Source: an uncultured Ruminiclostridium sp.
GTDB taxonomy: Bacteria > Bacillota > Clostridia > Oscillospirales > Ruminococcaceae
NCBI GenBank assembly: GCA_934454635.1
Contig: CAKSFR010000005.1
Location: 1 to 64,000, forward strand
DNA: 64,000 nt
Direction: 5' to 3'
This document shows, piece after piece, positions 25,986 through 33,628 of the stretch. The notes under the pieces were generated by a model. That model was not told where the DNA came from. It saw only the letters and a list, made by a program, of their open reading frames with translations, and searched no databases. Positions within the stretch are counted from its first letter, which is position 1; each line of letters starts with the position of its first letter. A program made the translations under genes and the position numbers.

Positions 25986-27239
25986 ATGGAAATAAAACGC
26001 GATCATTACCTGAATAAGCTGATAATGAAAAAGCACAACGGCTTGATAAAGGTCATCACCGGAATCCGCCGATGCGGAAAGTCGTATCTTTTGTTTTCTC
26101 TTTTCAGAAATCACCTTCTGGAAAGCGGAGTTGACGAGAGCCACATAATTGAGCTTGCCTTTGACAGCTTTGAAAACAAGAAATACCGCGACCCGGAGGT
26201 GCTTTACCCGTTCATAAAGGCGCAGCTCACGGATGATAAGATGTACTATGTCATGCTTGACGAAGTGCAGCTTCTTGGCGAGTTTGAATCCGTTCTGAAC
26301 GGGCTTATGAGGATAAAGAACGTAGACGTTTATGTTACCGGAAGCAACGCGCGCTTTCTCTCAAAGGACATAATCACGGAGTTCCGCGGGCGGGGCGATG
26401 AACTGCATATTCAGCCGCTTTCCTTTGCGGAATTCATGTCCGTGTATGACGGAAACAAGTACGATGGCTGGAACGAGTATGTCCTGTATGGAGGACTTCC
26501 TCCTGTTGTTCTGCTTCCAACTCCGGAACAGAAGATAGAGTTGCTGAAAACACTGTTTCAGGAAACCTATATCAATGATATTGTCGGCAGACACAGCATC
26601 AAGAACAAGGAAGAATTCGAGGAGCTTATAGACATTCTTGCGTCCGGAATAGGCTCGCTGACAAACCCGAAAAAGCTCACCGATACTTTCAAGAGCAGGA
26701 AGAACAAAACCATAAGCTCCAACACTATTAAGAGCTACCTTGATTACCTTTGCGACGCTTTTATTGTGAGCAGAGCAACCAGATACGACATCAAGGGGCG
26801 CAAGTATATAGACACTCCGCAGAAGTATTATTTCAGCGATGTTGGGCTGCGGAATGCACGCATAAATTTCCGGCAGATCGAAGAAAACCACACGATGGAA
26901 AACATCATATACAACGAGCTTCTTGCAAGAGATCTCAATGTTGATGTGGGAATAGTAACGGTAAGCCAGAAAGACAAAAATGACAAGCTGGTGCGCAAGC
27001 AGCTTGAAGTAGATTTCGTGTGCAATAAAGGCTCAAAGCGGTATTATGTTCAGTCCGCTTTTTCGATTCCGGACAGAGAAAAAATGCAGCAGGAATCCAA
27101 CTCCCTGCTGCGGATAGACGATTCTTTCAAGAAGATAATCGTGGTAAAGGACGCTCCTGCTCCCACCTATACAGACGATGGTATTCTGGTTATCGGGGTG
27201 TACGATTTCCTGCTTGATCAGGACAGCCTTGATTTTTGA
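25986..27239 (+). CDS. AAA ATPase with DUF4143 domain
   Basis: This is a 417-residue protein. The P-loop ITGIRRCGKSYLLF lies near residue 25 and Walker B YVMLDEVQLL near 90, followed by VYVTGSNARFLS and EFRGRGDELHIQPLSFAEF. The C-terminal DUF4143 domain includes YFSDVGLRNARINF and a basic EVDFV nuclease-like stretch. The family is common in gut anaerobes and its role is not established. ATG 25986 has AGGAG 8 to 9 bases upstream; an upstream ATG at 25956 lies inside the inverted repeat. The gene may be under promoter inversion. Confidence 0.85.
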   Translation: MEIKRDHYLNKLIMKKHNGLIKVITGIRRCGKSYLLFSLFRNHLLESGVDESHIIELAFDSFENKKYRDPEVLYPFIKAQLTDDKMYYVMLDEVQLLGEFESVLNGLMRIKNVDVYVTGSNARFLSKDIITEFRGRGDELHIQPLSFAEFMSVYDGNKYDGWNEYVLYGGLPPVVLLPTPEQKIELLKTLFQETYINDIVGRHSIKNKEEFEELIDILASGIGSLTNPKKLTDTFKSRKNKTISSNTIKSYLDYLCDAFIVSRATRYDIKGRKYIDTPQKYYFSDVGLRNARINFRQIEENHTMENIIYNELLARDLNVDVGIVTVSQKDKNDKLVRKQLEVDFVCNKGSKRYYVQSAFSIPDREKMQQESNSLLRIDDSFKKIIVVKDAPAPTYTDDGILVIGVYDFLLDQDSLDF

Positions 27240-27253
27240 AAGGAGAATGGATT

Positions 27254-27916
27254 GTGAATAATGCGGGAAAAAATATGAACAGGGAAATATATGCTGCCGG
27301 AGATGGTTATATATTATATCCGCTGTCTGATATCGACAGGGATAATCATGTTGAACTGAAACGTCAGGTCAATGGAGATAATACTCTTTTTCTAAATCCG
27401 GCAACCAAAGATATTATGTGGAACGCGGCGATAAGGCGGGATAAAGATATACTTTTTTCGATATATGAGGAAAATGGTGAATACTGTGGCTGTATTGAAT
27501 TGCAGAACTTTCGGAGTACCACTCCGGAAATAGGCATTGATCTGCTAGAAAGCAAAAGAAATAAGGGGATAGCTGCAAAGGCGGTCAGACTTCTTGTTCA
27601 GAAAGTTTGCGCGGAGCAAAGTATTGATTATTTTCTGATAAAGATAATGTCGAATAATCCGCATAGCCGTTACGTCTTTGAAAAAATGGGTGCAGAGTTT
27701 ATCGGAGAAGAAGAGCGTCCGTTTATTGCAATGATGAAAGAGATAAATCAGTCCAAGTTAAAGGAATATATCAGCAGCATGGCTGACACGATTAAAGCAC
27801 AAATGAATGATACGGACGATAATGCAGTCGTGTATAGGTATAAGCTCCTGCCGGATTCTTTCATTAAAACATCGTGCGCCCTCAACACCTGCAATAAAGA
27901 ACTAACAAGCAACTAA
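27254..27916 (+). CDS. GNAT-family N-acetyltransferase
   Basis: This 220-residue protein has a GNAT core: CGCIELQNFRSTTPEIGIDLLESKRNKGIAAKAVRLL (acetyl-CoA binding near residues 85-120) and NPHSRYVFEKMGAEFIGEE. It probably acetylates an amino group of a small molecule or protein; the substrate is unknown. GTG 27254 follows AGGAG at 8 bases and overlaps no other gene; the frame itself begins inside the ATPase gene. The last codons and the stop (27900-27916) are made of the AACTAACA arm repeats, so the reading frame was apparently extended or cut when the element end formed. Confidence 0.8.
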   Translation: MNNAGKNMNREIYAAGDGYILYPLSDIDRDNHVELKRQVNGDNTLFLNPATKDIMWNAAIRRDKDILFSIYEENGEYCGCIELQNFRSTTPEIGIDLLESKRNKGIAAKAVRLLVQKVCAEQSIDYFLIKIMSNNPHSRYVFEKMGAEFIGEEERPFIAMMKEINQSKLKEYISSMADTIKAQMNDTDDNAVVYRYKLLPDSFIKTSCALNTCNKELTSN

Positions 27917-27931
27917 CACTCCTGCAACTAA
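27900..27931 (+). repeat. arm-type repeats at right end of element A
   Basis: AACTAACA at 27900 and 27911 (11 bases apart) and a partial AACTAA at 27926. They match the three copies at 17562-17591. Confidence 0.75.
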
Positions 27932-27954
27932 TCCGCATTACAGAGCCGTTTAAG

Positions 27955-27973
27955 GTTCTCCAAGAGATAATCA
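27955..27973 (+). repeat. attachment site at the A/B junction
   Basis: This 19-bp copy, GTTCTCCAAGAGATAATCA, is identical to the end of rpsI. It is both the right end of element A and the left end of element B, showing that the elements are joined head to tail at a shared site. Confidence 0.92.
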
Positions 27974-28010
27974 GATACCTCAAAACTTGCGTATTTACGC
28001 ACTTTGCGAG

Positions 28011-28043
28011 TGGTCAAATACTCTTTGGTCAACAATTGGTCAA
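28011..28043 (+). repeat. arm-type repeats at left end of element B
   Basis: TGGTCAA starts at 28011, 28026 and 28037. The same heptamer recurs inside the right end (41399-41426). Confidence 0.75.
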
Positions 28044-28046
28044 TTC

Positions 28047-28076
28047 AAAACCTCCTTGTTCGCGCAGGGAGGTTTT
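28047..28076 (+). terminator. terminator inside left end of element B
   Basis: Stem AAAACCTCC/GGAGGTTTT with following T-run, directly after the arm repeats and before the integrase stop codon, as in elements A and C. Confidence 0.8.
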
Positions 28077-28086
28077 TTATTTGCCT

Positions 28087-29223
28087 TTATGCAAGGCACA
28101 GCTCAATCTGTTCGGCAGTTCGGGCTTTTGTTTTACGCAGAACATCAGCGTAGATGTCAGCAGTTACGTTCACATCACAGTGACCAAGATGCTCAGACAC
28201 GACTTTCAGGTCGATACCGCTGTTTAAGAGCATTGTAGCGTTGCAATGACGGATCTGATGAAGAGTCATATCCTCAAACTCCGTTCCTTTGGTGAAGCGT
28301 TTGAGTGACTGATAGACTGAATTACGGTCACGGTAGTTTCCTCTTGCTGATACGAACACCATTTCAGGATGAGCGAAGTCATCACTGAGGGCATATTTCA
28401 GCTTTTCGATATACTCTTTCTGTGCAAGAAGAACCTTTTTCAGCTCCTGCCCCATACCGATGATGCGGATACTGCTCTCGGTCTTAGGATCAGTCAGTTC
28501 ATGCTTTCCGCCTATGTCGGTCAACGTGTGGTTTATCGAGATAGTGTTGTTCTCGAAGTCGATATCCTCCCAAGCAAGTCCAAGGCACTCTCCCGAACGC
28601 ATACCCGTGTAAAGCAGAACCTTGATGATACGCTTGAAGTCCTCGTCCCACGGCTTACTTTCGAGGTATTCCATGAACCTTTTGAGCTTGTCTTCCTCTA
28701 AAGCCTTGTTTTTACGACTTTTCTTACGCTTCGGCAGTATCACGTTACGACAGGGAGTGTCACGAATGAAGCCCTGCTCTGCTCCTCTGCGGAAGATGCT
28801 CTGCACTATGACGTACAGCTTCTTTACCGTCGCAGGGTTTAGATCATAGGACTGCATTATCTGCGTCAGCCTGGGAGCATTGATGTCCTTTACCTTGATG
28901 TTGCCAAGAACAGGCTCGATGTGGTTCTTGTACTGCCCCTTGTAGGTGTAGATCGTGCTTTCTTTCAGCTCCTGCGGAGCGTAGTTTGTGAAATACCAAT
29001 CTGCAAGCTCGGAAAAACGCATATTTTCGTTCAGCTGAGAGTAACCTTTGCAGTGTCTCTCGAACTCGAAAGCGTACTCCTGGGCGAGCTTTTCAGCTTT
29101 CTTTGGTGTCACTCCGTCGGGCGGAGTGTAGGTTGTTGATTTTACAAGCTGTTTGCCGTTCATATCGCAGCCGACAAACACCCTGATGCGGAATGTGTTT
29201 CCGCGTTTTGTTATATTCGCCAA
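28087..29223 (-). CDS. tyrosine recombinase/integrase of element B
   Basis: This 378-residue integrase has an N-terminal AP2-like arm-binding region (ANITKRGNTFRIRVFVGCD), a SAM-like core-binding domain (MRFSELADWYFTNYAP) and a catalytic domain with LLYTGMRSGECLGLAWEDID, LHQIRHCNATMLLNSG, EHLGHCDVNVTADIYADV; Arg, His-x-x-Arg, His and Tyr are all present. The start is TTG 29223 because AGGAGG lies 7 bases upstream; the ATG at 29271 lies within the promoter region. It is a different lineage from the integrases of A and C although it uses the same target. Confidence 0.92.
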   Translation of the reverse strand: MANITKRGNTFRIRVFVGCDMNGKQLVKSTTYTPPDGVTPKKAEKLAQEYAFEFERHCKGYSQLNENMRFSELADWYFTNYAPQELKESTIYTYKGQYKNHIEPVLGNIKVKDINAPRLTQIMQSYDLNPATVKKLYVIVQSIFRRGAEQGFIRDTPCRNVILPKRKKSRKNKALEEDKLKRFMEYLESKPWDEDFKRIIKVLLYTGMRSGECLGLAWEDIDFENNTISINHTLTDIGGKHELTDPKTESSIRIIGMGQELKKVLLAQKEYIEKLKYALSDDFAHPEMVFVSARGNYRDRNSVYQSLKRFTKGTEFEDMTLHQIRHCNATMLLNSGIDLKVVSEHLGHCDVNVTADIYADVLRKTKARTAEQIELCLA

Positions 29224-29245
29224 TGTAAATCCTCCTAAATTTACA

Positions 29246-29321
29246 CTACGGCATATCTCTGTATTTAGCATTGTAGCGCACTATTCTATCTTTGTCAAGC
29301 ACTTTCGGAGATATGCCGTAG
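29246..29321. repeat. perfect 14-bp inverted repeat enclosing the integrase promoter
   Basis: CTACGGCATATCTC (29246-29259) and its exact reverse complement (29308-29321) are 48 bases apart. Between them, on the minus strand, lie TTGACA (29298-29293) and TACAAT (29275-29270) with a 17-base spacer, aimed at the integrase gene. The ribosome binding site lies outside the repeat. This could be an invertible promoter, a pair of operators or a long-range RNA hairpin. Confidence 0.75.
29270..29298 (-). promoter_or_regulatory. promoter of integrase B
   Basis: Minus strand TTGACA and TACAAT, 17-base spacer, about 40 bases before the TTG start at 29223. Confidence 0.8.
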
Positions 29322-29332
29322 CTTTTTGTCTT

Positions 29333-30529
29333 TTATTCTAACTCTGCATTTCTTGTTTTGTTAAACTTATACCGAGCAAAATCCTCTGCAAGTCCACAAG
29401 CGGATATGAACGCCCTTGCTTTCTGTAGATCACGGGATAGCTGATCTTCACGCTTGATGCGCTGTGCTTCGGTGTTCAGCTTCTTACGGCTAAGGTAATG
29501 AGCATCCTCCTCTTTCTTCTTGTAGTCGGCAAGCTCCGAGGAAACAGCTTCAAACTGCTGTTTCATAGCACTAAGCTCCTGTACGGCTGCGTCACGCTCT
29601 TTTTTCAGCTTCTTGATGTTCTTCTCCATGGCTACATACTTCTTTGCGGTGTCGCTGAGCTTGTCATAGTCCTCTTTAAAGAGTGTGACCTTTTTGCCGA
29701 ACATAGACTCCTTGGCTTCGATGCTCTCAATCTCACCTATGTTCACTTTTTTCTTTGCCAGTTTCTCAAACTTGGCAACAGTCTCGTCACGTTCGGCGGT
29801 GAGCCTTTCGATCTCAGCATTGAGAGCATTTATCTTGTCCTGATGTTCGCCGTACTCCTTGACTTTATAACTGTAACCCCTGGACTTCTTCGGTTCGGAA
29901 ATTTCAATGCCGTGAGCATTACAGATATTCTTTAAAATATCCCACTCGCTGCGTCTCCAACGGTCATTCGCTTTCGCATCATTTCCGAAGCCCATTTCTT
30001 CCGTAGACTTGTTCTTCGCATTGCGGACTTCAAGCCCACGAGTGAAGTGACCTACGGGGATATAATTGATGTGCAGGTGCGGAGTTGATTCATCAAGATG
30101 AAGCGCCGCATTGAACACATAGAAGTTAGGATTTCTCGCCTGGAACCCCTCCATATATTCACGCAGGCACTCAGTCGTTATCTCGGCATCGGGAGTGCCG
30201 ACCGCCGTGTCTTTTCTCGTTCCTATGTAGACAAGGTGTTCATAGAAACTTTTGTGCTTGTTTGTACCTGTGATAACGCTCTTGCTCGGCAGGCGGTTGA
30301 ACAGGTGTTCAAAGTAGTTACCGATCTTACGATCTTTTCTTTTCTGATTAGCGTTATATTTCTCTACCGCTTCATCGAAAAGATGATGATAAGCGTCGCT
30401 CAAAGCCTGCTGAACGAACACAACATTGTTCGGTGTTCTGGAGCTGTCGATATTCTTGGCAGTGAACTCTCTGTTGTTATGTGAAAGGCTGCCTTTACCC
30501 TCACACATCGAGATAGATTTTGTACTCAT
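29333..30529 (-). CDS. MobV-family relaxase (Pre/Mob) of element B
   Basis: This 398-residue relaxase has GSLSHNNREF at the N-terminus and the metal-binding motif HLDESTPHLHINYIPVG near residue 150. From residue ~240 it is a coiled coil rich in Lys and Glu. It is a clear paralogue of the element A relaxase (19670-21064). It is expected to nick the oriT upstream and initiate strand transfer through the channel of a helper element. ATG 30529 has a modest AAAGAGAG upstream. Confidence 0.93.
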   Translation of the reverse strand: MSTKSISMCEGKGSLSHNNREFTAKNIDSSRTPNNVVFVQQALSDAYHHLFDEAVEKYNANQKRKDRKIGNYFEHLFNRLPSKSVITGTNKHKSFYEHLVYIGTRKDTAVGTPDAEITTECLREYMEGFQARNPNFYVFNAALHLDESTPHLHINYIPVGHFTRGLEVRNAKNKSTEEMGFGNDAKANDRWRRSEWDILKNICNAHGIEISEPKKSRGYSYKVKEYGEHQDKINALNAEIERLTAERDETVAKFEKLAKKKVNIGEIESIEAKESMFGKKVTLFKEDYDKLSDTAKKYVAMEKNIKKLKKERDAAVQELSAMKQQFEAVSSELADYKKKEEDAHYLSRKKLNTEAQRIKREDQLSRDLQKARAFISACGLAEDFARYKFNKTRNAELE

Positions 30530-30567
30530 GTTATAGTCTCTCTTTCATAAAAATTTATCATCATGTA

Positions 30568-30673
30568 AGCCCTGACGGGCTTGAAGAATTACGCACAAGA
30601 CAGAGCTTGTGCTACTAAGAACATTTACGCCCTGTCGGGCTTTTAAGAATTTTCCATATAGCCCTGATGGGCA
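30568..30673. repeat. three GCCCTGNNGGGC palindromes upstream of relaxase B
   Basis: GCCCTGACGGGC (30569), GCCCTGTCGGGC (30630) and GCCCTGATGGGC (30661) are each followed by AT-rich TT(N)AAGAATT-like sequence; a hairpin CACAAG/CTTGTG lies between the first two. They are part of the 360-base gene-free stretch before the relaxase gene and may bind a regulator or mobilization protein. Confidence 0.5.
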
Positions 30674-30748
30674 AATTGGCTTGCAACGATAAGGATATCG
30701 GCAACCCAAACGGTGCGAAGCACCGGATTTACTTGCGGTGCGCCGCCA

Positions 30749-30812
30749 GTAACCCCAAAGCACTTTTGACAGCCGCCTACACGACTATCAAAAATGCTGG
30801 GGCTCTGCGAGG
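30749..30812. other. candidate oriT of element B
   Basis: TAACCCCAAAGCACTTTTGA and TCAAAAATGCTGGGGCTC form an imperfect inverted repeat around TGACAGC and TATCA. The same ordered motifs (TAACCCC, TGACAGC, TATCA, GGGGCTC, CGAGG) occur upstream of the element A relaxase, fitting a MobV nick region. Confidence 0.6.
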
Positions 30813-30892
30813 CTTTTATCGGCTGGCGGAGCAGCCGAAATTGTGGGTACGGTTATTCTGAATCGCACCCGTGAGAGCTGCGGAAATCCGCA

Positions 30893-31489
30893 TTACAATT
30901 TTGAAAAATCAGCTCTCATTTTTTTCTGAAAATCTACTATCTCATCAACGATATTTTTCATGAAAAGCCGACAAGCTTTATTGTAGTTTATGAACTCCAA
31001 ACAGAGGTACTCTGCATAGTCCAGATGATGCAAAGAATATACGAATCTTTCATCACATTTTTCTTCGGGAGATGCAGGAGCATACTGTCTCCATTCACGC
31101 ATCAGCCACAGGTAATCATTGAGTGTTCGCCACGCTGACTTCTCCCATTCTTCATAGGCTCGTTTCTCTGCAACTCGCTTCTGATATTCGCTCACTTCTT
31201 CCGCAGTCGGAGTTTTGCCGATTTCAATGTGAAGATCATAATCATAATTGAGCTTTTTCACAGCATCAATAGGCTTGTCCAGCCCGAACATTTTCTGAGT
31301 GAAACCGATAACATCAACGTGCGTTCCGCAGCCGAAGCAATGAAGAGCATCGGGATAAATTTTTGCAGAGGGAGTACGCTCATTATGAAACGGGCAAAGT
31401 GCCATACCGCCACGGGATATTTCAAGACCATATCCCTCCGCAACCGTTCTCATATCAATAGCAGATTTTACTTGCTCGAATACCGTCAA
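30893..31489 (-). CDS. CHC2 zinc-finger protein (DnaG-like primase fragment)
   Basis: This 198-residue protein has a DnaG-type CHC2 zinc finger: CPFHNERTPSAKIYPD with C and H, then LHCFGCG with two Cys. No TOPRIM or helicase-binding domain follows; the rest is helical. Such truncated primases occur on mobile elements next to DUF3987 helicase-like proteins. The start is TTG 31489, overlapping the stop of the upstream helix-turn-helix gene by 4 bases. Confidence 0.85.
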   Translation of the reverse strand: MTVFEQVKSAIDMRTVAEGYGLEISRGGMALCPFHNERTPSAKIYPDALHCFGCGTHVDVIGFTQKMFGLDKPIDAVKKLNYDYDLHIEIGKTPTAEEVSEYQKRVAEKRAYEEWEKSAWRTLNDYLWLMREWRQYAPASPEEKCDERFVYSLHHLDYAEYLCLEFINYNKACRLFMKNIVDEIVDFQKKMRADFSKL

Positions 31490-31782
31490 TTCTGGAAATA
31501 GTTAAGCAGATCAGCTTTGTTGACAAGTATCTTTCCACGAACACCTTCGCCTGTGCGGATATACTTGATCTTGTTCTGAGCTACAAGCATACGGACAGTG
31601 TGTTCGGAAAGCCCGTCAATAAGCTCGGTACATTCCTTGACGGTCAGCATCTTCACCTTTTCGGGTGCAGGAGCTTTTGTTGTTTCTGGGACTGCGACCT
31701 CATTCGGCTCTCTGTCGTAAGCGACAGCGGTCATGAGTTCAAGTATCTGGTCGAGAAGCTGTTCTTTTCTTTCGTTTGTCAT
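31486..31782 (-). CDS. helix-turn-helix (excisionase-like) protein
   Basis: This 98-residue protein has a C-terminal MerR/excisionase helix-turn-helix (MLTVKECTELIDGLSEHTVRM, then IRTGEGVRGKILVNKADLLNYF) behind a variable linker. ATG 31782 follows GAGGA; an ATG at 31797 is possible. A close paralogue lies at 41006-41317 near the right end of the element. It probably binds element DNA in excision or replication control. Confidence 0.75.
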   Translation of the reverse strand: MTNERKEQLLDQILELMTAVAYDREPNEVAVPETTKAPAPEKVKMLTVKECTELIDGLSEHTVRMLVAQNKIKYIRTGEGVRGKILVNKADLLNYFQN

Positions 31783-31891
31783 AATTAAAATCCTCATCTT
31801 TCTATCTAAGAGTTTTGTGTTTTATGAACTTTGAACATTTTGAGCATTTTGCAGTTTCAAAGTGTGCAAAATGCGGAAAGTTCATGTTTCA

Positions 31892-33352
31892 TCATCTGTA
31901 AATGTTCGGGTTGACGATCACGTCAGTCATTGTTTTGTTGTTCGCTCCCTTGCTGGTAGTGCGGACGATGTAGTTGTATTCCTCCAGCATATCCATTGTC
32001 TCAGCAAAGTCAGCGGCGTTCTTGAAAAGTGTACATCTGCACAGCTTGTACAGGTCATTCTGCCTGATCTGCTGAATGTGTTTCGAGCGTATTTTGTTCA
32101 GTACTCTCTCAGCCTTGACCGTTCCGAGGTCAACATCTCCGAGACTGTAAGCATATATCGCCTGCTCTCGGAAATACTCACCGATCTCGATAGCGTTACA
32201 GAACGTATCAAGCGTGACACGGTTCTCCGCTGGCTCAACACCATTCAAAGCACACTTGATACAGTGAATGATACCGCACAGGCGGAGCAGTTCGCCGTGA
32301 TACTTACCGCCCCAGTCCTTGCAGAATGCCATATCCGTGACGAGGTGCGGCTCAATATAGTTATTGTAGTAGTCAACGAACTCCTTGTACGTCTTTTCAT
32401 CGAAGTGGAGATACAGCTCCTTTTCGTCGTGATAAGCAAACTTCTTACTGAGGAGTTTGTATATCAGCTTCTTGTAATTCTCTGCAACAGTTTCGGGAAC
32501 AGCCTGTGTATCGTACTTACGATGACCGATATTGCTTACGGGGAAACAATACAGAAACCTCGCTATCAGTCCGCTGCCACGGAACACGGGATTGTTTATC
32601 ATACTGTCAAATATATAAGGCTGACACGCAAGGCAGATGCTCATATAGGGCTTTTTCAGCACGATGCTCGCCCTGGTCGCTCTGTCGCTGATATACGTTT
32701 CACCGTTCCACGACTTTAGGAGCAAATCGAGGTTCGGTATATTGTTGCTGTAACGTCCGCTGAAATTACCGAGCATTCCCGCTTCATCGGAGATCATAAG
32801 CAAAGTGCCGTTTTCTTCAAGCAGGTTCACAAGGGATTCGGGTGTAACATCGTCCACCGCTATCCTGCGGAAGTTGCTCGGTGGCATATTGCTCAGCTCT
32901 GTCCGGAGATTGGCTATCTCCTCGGCGGTAACGTCTTTCTTCTTTTCAAGTGCTTCGAGCTTGCTCTCAAGCAGCTTTCGTTCTGCCTGCACCGTGTAGA
33001 TGTCCTGCTTGTTGTTCTCGTTCCAGTCGTGAGCGAACTGGATATACGGTCGCTTTATAAGAGAGATAACAGGAGACTTCTTGAAGCTCGGCTCTGCTAT
33101 CGTCATGGTGTCGAGTACCAGCGGCTCCGTATGGTCACGCTTGGCTGACATTCTGTACACTCCCGAAAAGCAGTAGCTCACCGCTGAGAGTATTGAAGTG
33201 CCTGCCATTGCAACGTCCGTTGAAGTGGTAGTCGCTATTGCGTCTGCCATATCACCTATAATAGGTGGAAGTGCGTTCACAGGGAACGGCAGGAGGTTTG
33301 TCCCGTCGGGACGGAGTGGTGTGGGCTGCGCCCACGTTGTTTCGTTGTTCAA
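31892..33352 (-). CDS. DUF3987 (YfjI-like) helicase/primase-associated protein
   Basis: This is a 486-residue protein matching the DUF3987 family found on phages and integrative elements: N-terminal PFPVNALPPIIGDMADAIA, an ATPase-like centre (PSFKKSPVISLI in the P-loop place, then MISDEAGMLGNFSGRY as Walker B) and RGSGLIARFLYCFP. The likely role is helicase-like work in element replication with the CHC2 protein downstream. The start is TTG 33352 with AAAGGAAG upstream. Confidence 0.8.
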   Translation of the reverse strand: MNNETTWAQPTPLRPDGTNLLPFPVNALPPIIGDMADAIATTTSTDVAMAGTSILSAVSYCFSGVYRMSAKRDHTEPLVLDTMTIAEPSFKKSPVISLIKRPYIQFAHDWNENNKQDIYTVQAERKLLESKLEALEKKKDVTAEEIANLRTELSNMPPSNFRRIAVDDVTPESLVNLLEENGTLLMISDEAGMLGNFSGRYSNNIPNLDLLLKSWNGETYISDRATRASIVLKKPYMSICLACQPYIFDSMINNPVFRGSGLIARFLYCFPVSNIGHRKYDTQAVPETVAENYKKLIYKLLSKKFAYHDEKELYLHFDEKTYKEFVDYYNNYIEPHLVTDMAFCKDWGGKYHGELLRLCGIIHCIKCALNGVEPAENRVTLDTFCNAIEIGEYFREQAIYAYSLGDVDLGTVKAERVLNKIRSKHIQQIRQNDLYKLCRCTLFKNAADFAETMDMLEEYNYIVRTTSKGANNKTMTDVIVNPNIYR

Positions 33353-33497
33353 CTATCATCTTCCTTTCAGATGTATTTATAAAAGTGCTTTTATATGTAT
33401 AGCGGTCAGCATCTCGTATGCAATACCGCTGTCAGCCGACCTTTGCCTGCTGACATGACCATTGTAACATTTCTTTCGGAGGTCCCGTGCGTGTATT

Positions 33498-33562
33498 GCG
33501 TATTTACGCAAAGAAATACGCATAATATTTTTAAATACGCTGTATGTTACGCTATAATACGC
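33498..33562. repeat. TACGC repeat cluster (possible iterons or operators)
   Basis: TACGC occurs at 33505, 33517, 33536, 33548 and 33558, mostly preceded by AA or TT, plus an inverted GCGTA at 33498. It lies between the divergent DUF3987 and zinc-motif genes, just upstream of a consensus promoter. Confidence 0.6.
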
Positions 33563-33569
33563 ATTCAAA

Positions 33570-33598
33570 TTGACATATTGCGTGTGATGTGTTATAAT
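33570..33598 (+). promoter_or_regulatory. promoter of the zinc-motif protein gene
   Basis: TTGACA (33570-33575) and TATAAT (33593-33598) with a 17-base spacer, next to the TACGC repeats. Confidence 0.85.
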
Positions 33599-33628
33599 AT
33601 CAGAAGATACCGAAAGCGAGGAGAGCGT

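Larger units (their letters stand above)
17456..27973. mobile_element. integrative mobilizable element A in rpsI
   Basis: A 10.5-kb element is bounded by a perfect 19-bp direct repeat (17456-17474 and 27955-27973). It encodes, from left: tyrosine integrase, TOPRIM primase-like protein, MobV relaxase, a small protein, a RecA-like ATPase and a helix-turn-helix protein (all minus strand), then an Xre regulator and cargo (plus strand). AACTAACA repeats sit inside both ends. There are no type IV secretion genes, so it should depend on a helper for transfer. Confidence 0.88.
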
